Assembly (NCBI GenBank): GCA_964444795.1
Contig: CAYUIQ010000294.1
Location: 1-9,904 of the forward strand
Origin: JABMRP01 sp964444795
GTDB lineage: Bacteria; Planctomycetota; Planctomycetia; Pirellulales; Thermoguttaceae
Direction of reading: 5' to 3'
DNA: 9,904 bases
The notes below the pieces were generated by a model. The model worked only from the letters and a program-made list of their open reading frames with translations, did no database searches and had not been told where the DNA came from. Below are positions 1 to 4,840 of the stretch, in pieces (within the stretch, counting starts at the first letter, position 1; every line of letters starts with the position of its first letter). A program made the position numbers and the translations under genes.

Positions 1-55
<55 letters not shown>

Positions 56-89
56 CTAAACACGAAAACCGGAATTGAAACAACCAGCC

Positions 90-3000
90 ATGTCCTTCCT
101 TCGACTTGTACTTGCCTCGCTTCTGCATCACTGGCGGATGAACCTCGCCGTGGCGCTGGGCGTTGCGGCGGGGACCGCCGTGCTGACCGGCGCGCTGTTG
201 GTCGGAGAGTCGATGCGGGGCAGTCTTCGCGATCTAACCCTCGAGCGACTCGGCCCGGTCGACGAAGTGCTTGTCACCGGGCGGTTCTTTCGCGAGGCGC
301 TGGCCGAGGAACTGGCCGAAGACCCCCGTTTTCAGGAGCATTTCGACGCGGCCGTGCCCGCGATCCTGCTACGCACGAGTATTAGCTTCACCCCGGATGT
401 CGACCCGACGGAGATCGCACCGCCGGTGGCCACGGCCAATCGGGTCAACCTGATCGGCTGCGACGAGCGGTTCTGGCAACTCGGCGCCACGCGCCCCGAG
501 ACGCTGCCCGAGAAGCGACAGATCGTGCTCAACCGGCCGCTGGCCGACCGGCTGAAGGTGAAAGTGGGGCAGCAACTCGTCGGCGTCGTCGAGGGCGAGA
601 AGGTCAAACTTCGCCTGCCTGCGATCTCCGCCGTGCCCGGCGAGAGCCTGTTGGGCGAGAAGACCGACACGGTCGACAACTCGACGCTGACGGTGGCCGC
701 CATCATTCCCCGCACGGATTTAGGCCGATTCAACCTGCGGCCCAACCAGCAGCTTCCGCTTAACGCCTACGTGTCGCTCGATTGGCTGCAAGGGCAATTG
801 CAGGCGCCGGCCGGTCGCCGGCCGCGTCGAGATCGGCCCGTGGCCAAGGTCAACGCCGTGCTGGTCACCGGCCGGACGCCCCAGGACGGTCCTTCACAGA
901 AAGGCCACGACGCGCTGGCCGAGATATTCCAACCCAAGCCCGCCGATTACGGCATCACGGTCCGCCGGACCGAGCGGGGTTACTTCAACATCACCAGCGA
1001 CCGCATGCTCATCGAACCGGCCGCCGAGGAAGTGATCGACCGATCGATCCAGGGGCTCCACGTGCAACGGGCGCTGATCTATCTGGCCAATCAGATCGAC
1101 GACGAGCCGTTCACTTTGGAGAACGACTTTCCCGACGAAGAACCGCCGGAGGATCGCAAAGGCATCCCCTACTCGACAATCGCCGCAGTGGATTTCGGCG
1201 ATGTACCGCTGCTCGATCCGATGGATCGCGAGCTGTTCGAGCAACTCGCCGACACTGAACATGGGGAATATCCCGGGCTGCCGAAGATCGTGCTCAACTC
1301 GTGGGCGGCCGACGATCGGGAGTTAAGCACGGACGATACGGACGATGCGGACGATACGGTCGACACGGGCAAAACGGTCTACGTCACCTTCTTCGATCCG
1401 GAGAGCACCCACGGCCGGTCCGTGCAGCAAACCGTGGAATTCGAGCTGGTTGGTATCGTCGAACTGGACGGTCCGGCCGATGACCCCGATTTTACGCCCA
1501 CGGTAACCGGCGTGACCGATCGCGCGTCGATCAGCACCTGGGACCCGCCCTTTGCCCCCTTCCACCGCAACTGGCTCCGCAAGGACAGCCGCGACGATAC
1601 GTACTGGAAGGAACACCGGACCACGCCCAAGGCGTTCGTCTCGCTGGAAACCGGACGCCGCCTGTGGGGTAGCCGGTTTGGGCAAACGACGTCCTTCCGC
1701 GTCGCACCGGCCGATGGCATGACCGAAGCGAGTCTGGCCGAACGACTCAAGTTGCCACCGGCGCCGCTCGGCTTCGCCTTTCAGCCGGTCAAGCAACAAG
1801 GGCTGGACGCTTCGGTGGGAGCCACGCCGTTCGACGTGCTCTTCCTGATGTTCAGCTTCTTCGTCATCGCCGCGGCCGTGATGCTGGTGGCCCTGTTGTT
1901 TCAATTGGCCATCGGGCAGCGGGCCGGCGAATTGGGAACTCTGCTGGCCGTGGGATTCACGCGGCGAAGAATCGCCCGGCTGCTGGCGGCCGAAGGTCTG
2001 GTGATTGCCACCGCGGGAAGTCTGGCCGGGTTGCCGCTGGGTGTGGGCTACGCGGCGCTGATGCTTTGGGCCCTGCAAACGATGTGGATCGACGCCATCG
2101 TCACGCCCTTCCTCCAGTTGCACGTCGGCTGGTTGAGCCTCGCGATCGGTCTGACCGCCGGGACCCTCGTCGCCCAGGCGACCATTCTCTGGACCCTCCG
2201 CTCCATGCGGCGTCTGCAAGTGCGGCAGCTTCTGGCCGGCCAGACCGGTGAGGTCGACAGTCCGTGCCGAAGGACCTCGGGCAAGCTGCGCCTGGTCGCC
2301 GGGCTGTTGCTGTTGGCCGCTTTGGGACTCGGGTTGGGTGTGACACAGTTGGGTGAAGACGCCCGGGCGGCCGCCTTCTTCGGCGTCGGTGCGCTGGTGC
2401 TGGTGGCGCTGCTGCTATGGTTCTGGAACCAGCTTCGTGGCGGGGATACCGGACCGGCCATCACCGCCGGGCGTGGGAACCTCTTCCGCATGGCCGCGCG
2501 CAACGCCGCCCGAAATCCCCTGCGCAGCACGCTCACCGTGGGCCTGGTCGCCGCCACGTCGTTTCTGATCATCGCCGTCAGCGCTTTTCATATCGACCCC
2601 ACCGGTCGGCTTCCCTCGCGATCCAGCGGTGACGGCGGATTCGCCCTGGCCGGACAAAGCGATCAGCCCATCTATCACGACCTCAACACGGCCGACGGGC
2701 AAGAAGCTCTGGGGATCCTGCCCATCGAAAGAGACGTCCTGGCCGGCAGCACGACTTTCCCCCTGCGAGCAAGCTCGGGCGACGACGCCAGTTGCCTGAA
2801 CCTCTACCAGGCCCGGCAGCCGCGCGTGTTGGGCGTGCCGCCGGCGCTGATCGATCGCGGCGGGTTCGATTGGGCCGCGACCGCCGACGGCACCGACGAA
2901 GAAAACGAAAATCCCTGGCGGTTGCTCGATCGCAAGTTGGGTACCGACGACGACCCGATCATCCCCGTGGTGATCGAAAAGAACACGGCCATGTACGCAC

Positions 3001-3698
3001 TGCACAAGTGGAGAGGCGTGGGCGAGGAACCGTTCGAGCTGCCCACCGCCACGGGCAAGCCCGTCCGATTGCAGATCGTCGGCCTGTTGAACAACGGTAT
3101 CTTTCAGGGCGATCTGTTGATCCGAGAGTCGGCCTTCCTGGAGCATTTCCCCGAGGCCGGCGGCTACCGGTTCTTCCTCACCGAGCTCCCCGCCGAAGGA
3201 GCCGCGCACGAGCGGATCGAGGAGGTCGGCCGGGCGATGCAGACCGGGCTGGCCGACCAGGGGATGTTCGTCGAAACGACCGGCGACCGCCTGGCCGGGT
3301 TCCTCGCCGTGCAGAACACGTATCTCTCGACGTTCCAGAGCCTGGGCGGATTGGGGTTGCTGTTGGGAGTCCTCGGACTGGCCGCCGTTGGGTGGCGCAA
3401 CGTGATCGAGCGCCGCCGCGAACTGGCCCTCATGCGAGCCGCCGGATGGCGCCGCCGCCGACTGGGCCGCCTGGTGATGATCGAAAACGGGTTGCTGCTG
3501 ACCGCCGGTCTGGCCGTCGGCACGTCGGCCGCGGTGGTGGCCGTCTTGCCGCATCTGCTGGCCGGGGCCGCGGTGATCCCCTGGCTCCCGCTGACCGTCA
3601 CGATCGGCGGGATCCTGGCCATCGGGGCGATGACCGGTCTGGCCGGCGTCGTCGCCATGACAAGAGCCCCGCTGGTAGCCGCCCTTCGCGGCGATTAA
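90..3698 (+). CDS. Large ABC transporter permease with two FtsX-like domains
   Basis: This 1202-residue inner-membrane permease belongs to the FtsX/MacB-like superfamily. Such proteins work with a cytoplasmic ATPase, often LolD/MacB-type, on lipoproteins, peptides or envelope material; the substrate here is unknown. I see about ten membrane segments: one near residues 17-39; six between about 583 and 834; and three at about 1085-1106, 1130-1157 and 1168-1191. Large extracytoplasmic domains fill about 40-580 and 835-1080. Both FtsX modules show the typical basic loop after a helix: GQRAGELGTLLAVGFTRRR near 611-629 and ERRRELALMRAAGWRRRR near 1109-1126. The ATG at 90 is chosen because the protein then begins MSFLRLVLASLLHHWRMN, a normal amphipathic start; an in-frame TTG at 75 would add five residues. 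Neither start has a strong Shine-Dalgarno. No ATPase gene is visible in the window; it may lie upstream of base 1. An Asp-rich insert occupies residues 414-425. Family assignment is firm; substrate is unassigned. Confidence 0.93.
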   Translation: MSFLRLVLASLLHHWRMNLAVALGVAAGTAVLTGALLVGESMRGSLRDLTLERLGPVDEVLVTGRFFREALAEELAEDPRFQEHFDAAVPAILLRTSISFTPDVDPTEIAPPVATANRVNLIGCDERFWQLGATRPETLPEKRQIVLNRPLADRLKVKVGQQLVGVVEGEKVKLRLPAISAVPGESLLGEKTDTVDNSTLTVAAIIPRTDLGRFNLRPNQQLPLNAYVSLDWLQGQLQAPAGRRPRRDRPVAKVNAVLVTGRTPQDGPSQKGHDALAEIFQPKPADYGITVRRTERGYFNITSDRMLIEPAAEEVIDRSIQGLHVQRALIYLANQIDDEPFTLENDFPDEEPPEDRKGIPYSTIAAVDFGDVPLLDPMDRELFEQLADTEHGEYPGLPKIVLNSWAADDRELSTDDTDDADDTVDTGKTVYVTFFDPESTHGRSVQQTVEFELVGIVELDGPADDPDFTPTVTGVTDRASISTWDPPFAPFHRNWLRKDSRDDTYWKEHRTTPKAFVSLETGRRLWGSRFGQTTSFRVAPADGMTEASLAERLKLPPAPLGFAFQPVKQQGLDASVGATPFDVLFLMFSFFVIAAAVMLVALLFQLAIGQRAGELGTLLAVGFTRRRIARLLAAEGLVIATAGSLAGLPLGVGYAALMLWALQTMWIDAIVTPFLQLHVGWLSLAIGLTAGTLVAQATILWTLRSMRRLQVRQLLAGQTGEVDSPCRRTSGKLRLVAGLLLLAALGLGLGVTQLGEDARAAAFFGVGALVLVALLLWFWNQLRGGDTGPAITAGRGNLFRMAARNAARNPLRSTLTVGLVAATSFLIIAVSAFHIDPTGRLPSRSSGDGGFALAGQSDQPIYHDLNTADGQEALGILPIERDVLAGSTTFPLRASSGDDASCLNLYQARQPRVLGVPPALIDRGGFDWAATADGTDEENENPWRLLDRKLGTDDDPIIPVVIEKNTAMYALHKWRGVGEEPFELPTATGKPVRLQIVGLLNNGIFQGDLLIRESAFLEHFPEAGGYRFFLTELPAEGAAHERIEEVGRAMQTGLADQGMFVETTGDRLAGFLAVQNTYLSTFQSLGGLGLLLGVLGLAAVGWRNVIERRRELALMRAAGWRRRRLGRLVMIENGLLLTAGLAVGTSAAVVAVLPHLLAGAAVIPWLPLTVTIGGILAIGAMTGLAGVVAMTRAPLVAALRGD
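1329..1364 (+). repeat. Four-copy 9-bp coding tandem repeat (Thr-Asp-Asp)
   Basis: Four in-frame 9-bp units based on ACGGACGAT encode TDD-TDD-ADD-TVD, residues 414-425 of the permease, in the first extracytoplasmic domain. The first two units are identical, the third differs by one base, and the last is more diverged. The length is a multiple of three, so changes in copy number would keep the frame. An exposed acidic loop between folded segments is the likely result; cation binding is possible but unsupported. Confidence 0.8.
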
Positions 3699-3928
3699 CC
3701 GGACTGCTTACAGCACCGCGGGGTGGGCTGGCGTTTCGCGACCCGAGAAATGAACCATTTCCGGCGACCGTCCGTATCCAAGATCAGACACACCACCCCC
3801 GGCGGCACCGACGCGAACCTTTTCGGCCCGGCCGTCTCTTACCTGCCATCAGAGTTTCCTGCGGACGTTATGTAAGGCGATGAGCCTGCGCGCCGGCGTG
3901 GTGGGTCCATTAACTGGAGGACTGGGAA

Positions 3929-3955
3929 GTTCGGGAGATTCGGGTAGCTCGGAAA
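3929..3955 (+). repeat. Three degenerate 9-bp tandem units
   Basis: Three consecutive 9-bp units, GTTCGGGAG, ATTCGGGTA and GCTCGGAAA, share a TTCGGG or CTCGG core. A weaker fourth unit (GACTGGGAA) may precede them at 3920-3928. They end about 45 bp before the predicted csrA -35 box. They could be a short microsatellite or repeated protein-binding sites; nothing else in the sequence decides between these. Confidence 0.4.
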
Positions 3956-3999
3956 ACGGGCTCCCCCCAACGTATTCGAGCAATTCGCGAGAAATCGCC

Positions 4000-4028
4000 T
4001 TGACTCCCCTCAAGTTTGAGCAAATACT
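4000..4028 (+). promoter_or_regulatory. Predicted sigma70-type promoter for csrA
   Basis: TTGACT (4000-4005, five of six to consensus) and AATACT (4023-4028, four of six) are separated by exactly 17 bp. Transcription would begin near 4035 and give a leader of about 134 nt before the csrA ATG. The spacer contains a perfect inverted repeat, CTCAA-GT-TTGAG (4009-4020). That is where a repressor or spacer-binding activator could act. The promoter is inferred from sequence only. Confidence 0.5.
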
Positions 4029-4082
4029 CTCAATTAAGACAACTCTACCTGTTGTAAATAGCATGTTCCCCATGGCCTTTGA

Positions 4083-4147
4083 CGGAATGCAAAACGGCCG
4101 GGGATGGCACAAGCCACAACGTGACGCGAACCGGCGAAAACATTCCG
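4083..4147 (+). promoter_or_regulatory. Nested stem structure in the csrA leader
   Basis: CGGAATG (4083-4089) can pair with CATTCCG (4141-4147). Inside it, GCCGG (4097-4101) can pair with CCGGC (4131-4135), and a small hairpin, TGGC-ACAA-GCCA, lies at 4105-4116. A GGGGATGG word (4100-4107) near the inner hairpin resembles the GGAUG core of CsrA sites. The outer stem ends nine bases before the Shine-Dalgarno, so folding could influence translation of csrA. This is a hand-found fold with no energy calculation. Confidence 0.35.
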
Positions 4148-4155
4148 ACCCCCTC

Positions 4156-4162
4156 AAGGAGG
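4156..4162 (+). promoter_or_regulatory. Strong Shine-Dalgarno of csrA, possible CsrA site
   Basis: AAGGAGG is a full anti-16S match, with six bases to the ATG at 4169. This fixes the csrA start, since upstream in-frame ATGs such as 4079 lack any such site. The overlapping word CAAGGA (4155-4160) also matches the CARGGA core of the known CsrA consensus RUACARGGAUGU, so CsrA could bind here and block its own translation, as in other bacteria. Confidence 0.85.
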
Positions 4163-4168
4163 AGAGCC

Positions 4169-4363
4169 ATGTTGGTACTGATGCGAAAGAAGGGCCAGGC
4201 GATCGTGGTTGGCCAGGACGTCACCGTCACGGTGCTGGAAGTCCATGGCAGCCGGGTGAAGCTGGGGCTCACCGCTCCGGCCGACGTGCCCATCCGTCGC
4301 GAGGATTCCGTCGAGCCTCCTCCCACAGTCCCACCCCCATGGCGTTGTGCCCAGTGTGCGTAG
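4169..4363 (+). CDS. csrA: Carbon storage regulator CsrA (RsmA family), RNA-binding
   Basis: CsrA is a small homodimeric cytoplasmic protein that binds GGA motifs in mRNA leaders and changes translation or stability, typically of motility, surface and carbon-metabolism genes. The 64-residue product opens with MLVLMRKKGQ and continues through the five-strand core (VTVTVLEVHGSRVKLGL, then APADVPIRRED). L4, R6 and R44, which contact RNA in studied homologues, are all present. After residue 46 the usual short helix is replaced by a proline-rich tail, PPPTVPPPWRCAQCA, with a CxxC pair at C60 and C63 at the very end. Overall length is close to the family norm of about 60. The start is fixed by the AAGGAGG site. 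The gene has its own predicted promoter, a structured leader and a REP-like element about 85 bp downstream. Identity is firm; target genes are not shown by sequence. Confidence 0.95.
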   Translation: MLVLMRKKGQAIVVGQDVTVTVLEVHGSRVKLGLTAPADVPIRREDSVEPPPTVPPPWRCAQCA

Positions 4364-4446
4364 CAGACGGTGAAAAAGTGTAGATACGTTGAAACGCGAC
4401 GCCGTTGAGGGTTTTGGTGCGGAAAAAGCCCAGGTGAATCGATGTA

Positions 4447-4511
4447 GTAGCCGAAGTCGTGAGACTTCGGGGGATACCACAAATCGCCCGAATTCTCACG
4501 AATCCGGCTAC
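4447..4511. repeat. Inverted pair of REP-like hairpins with GTAG feet (BIME-like)
   Basis: The first unit is GTAG (4447-4450) followed by a perfect 8-bp hairpin, CCGAAGTC-GTGA-GACTTCGG (4451-4470). The second unit lies on the other strand: GTAG (complement of 4508-4511) followed by CCGGATTC-GTGA-GAATTCGG (complement of 4488-4507), whose only imperfect pair is a G-T wobble. The units match at 22 of 25 positions when the next G is included, and they are separated by 17 bp. A GTAG foot, a hairpin and a head-to-head pairing are the established signature of REP/BIME elements mobilised by RAYT (IS200/IS605-like) transposases. No RAYT gene is in the window. In transcripts the element could stabilise or end csrA mRNA. 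Confidence 0.8.
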
Positions 4512-4649
4512 CAGCGTCGGCGAGGCTCTTCGCTTGCCGCGATTGGCGGGATGGTTTCTCTCGGTCGAAATGCTCGCTCGCCCGAACCACCCGAAAGTAG
4601 GGTCAACTTAGGGTAATCCGTGAATTCCGAGCCATTTTCTGCAAATTGC

Positions 4650-4677
4650 TTGACGCGCCCAAGTCCCCAAGTATCAT
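4650..4677 (+). promoter_or_regulatory. Predicted sigma70-type promoter for the PEP-CTERM gene
   Basis: TTGACG (4650-4655, five of six to consensus) and TATCAT (4672-4677, five of six) are separated by 16 bp. Transcription would start near 4684, leaving a leader of about 157 nt before the ATG at 4841. It is the best promoter match I see in this gap. No experimental support is possible from sequence alone. Confidence 0.55.
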
Positions 4678-4688
4678 AGGATTCGGAA

Positions 4689-4709
4689 ACCGATGGGGAT
4701 GTCATCGGT
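4689..4709 (+). promoter_or_regulatory. Leader hairpin with GGGATGT loop, candidate CsrA site
   Basis: ACCGATG (4689-4695) pairs perfectly with CATCGGT (4703-4709) and presents a seven-base loop, GGGATGT. CsrA-family proteins prefer GGA in hairpin loops and have the consensus RUACARGGAUGU; the loop contains GGAUGU. The hairpin would lie about five bases from the predicted start of the transcript. A competing stem, GTGC-loop-GCAC (4708-4722), overlaps its 3' arm, so two alternative folds are possible. Confidence 0.45.
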
Positions 4710-4746
4710 GCATTTCAGGCACTGACCGGCTTGCCCCCAGGTCTAG

Positions 4747-4786
4747 CGGCCCGGCGCAATGCGCTTTCGAGCAAACGCCCGGGCCG
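4747..4786 (+). promoter_or_regulatory. GC-rich leader stem-loop of the PEP-CTERM gene
   Basis: CGGCCCGG (4747-4754) pairs perfectly with CCGGGCCG (4779-4786). The 24-base loop contains a small inner hairpin, GCT-TTCG-AGC (4763-4772). The structure lies 54 bases upstream of the ATG and is not followed by a T-run, so a simple intrinsic terminator is unlikely. It may stabilise the mRNA or act in attenuation. Confidence 0.45.
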
Positions 4787-4828
4787 TTGAGTTTCGTTCA
4801 CCTTTGATCTGTTTGTTCATCACGGACC

Positions 4829-4833
4829 GGGAG
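4829..4833 (+). promoter_or_regulatory. Shine-Dalgarno of the PEP-CTERM gene
   Basis: GGGAG lies seven bases before the ATG at 4841. It supports that start, which gives a clean signal peptide. The site contains a GGA and so is also a possible second CsrA contact in this leader. Confidence 0.7.
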
Positions 4834-4840
4834 CACAAGT

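Larger units (their letters stand above)
3699..4168. other. Intergenic region between permease and csrA
   Basis: This 470-bp gap holds no convincing gene. The first 230 bp show nothing recognisable except a small AT-rich hairpin (3747-3761, GAAATG-AAC-CATTTC) without a T-run. Degenerate 9-bp repeats lie near 3929-3955. From about 3970 the base composition becomes visibly more AT-rich, and the csrA promoter, leader and ribosome-binding site follow. The distance and the presence of a promoter suggest that csrA is transcribed independently of the permease gene. Confidence 0.6.
4364..4840. other. Intergenic region between csrA and the surface-protein gene
   Basis: This 477-bp gap contains no supported gene. 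Its left part carries the paired REP-like hairpins. A stretch of about 140 bp with no recognised features follows (4512-4649). Its right part carries a promoter and a leader of about 157 nt with two strong hairpins before the ATG at 4841. No clear intrinsic terminator with a T-run follows csrA, so the REP-like hairpins may serve as the 3' structure of its transcript. Confidence 0.6.

Noticed and set aside
75..89. TTG start for the permease five codons upstream of the ATG at 90
   Set aside because: No better Shine-Dalgarno supports it, and the ATG gives a more typical N-terminus for this family. It cannot be excluded entirely.
2415..3554. A 379-codon minus-strand frame and a 363-codon plus-strand frame (2792-3883) over the permease
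   Set aside because: Both are Arg/Gly/Gln-rich shadows of the permease reading frame, with no domain and no ribosome-binding site.
3747..3761. GAAATG-AAC-CATTTC hairpin as terminator of the permease gene
   Set aside because: The stem is six mostly AT pairs with a three-base loop and no T-run, too weak to call.
3849..4157. A 102-codon minus frame with an LPESPELPSPP segment
   Set aside because: The repeated residues come from the 9-bp DNA repeats; the frame covers the csrA promoter and leader, and I recognise no family.
3880..4383. A 167-codon plus frame running across the csrA leader and csrA
   Set aside because: csrA in another frame has conserved residues and a perfect Shine-Dalgarno. 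This frame has neither a family match nor a ribosome-binding site.
4447..4511. CRISPR repeats or a tRNA-like structure
   Set aside because: There are only two units, in inverted orientation, with no further spacer series and no tRNA landmarks; the GTAG-foot hairpins fit REP elements.
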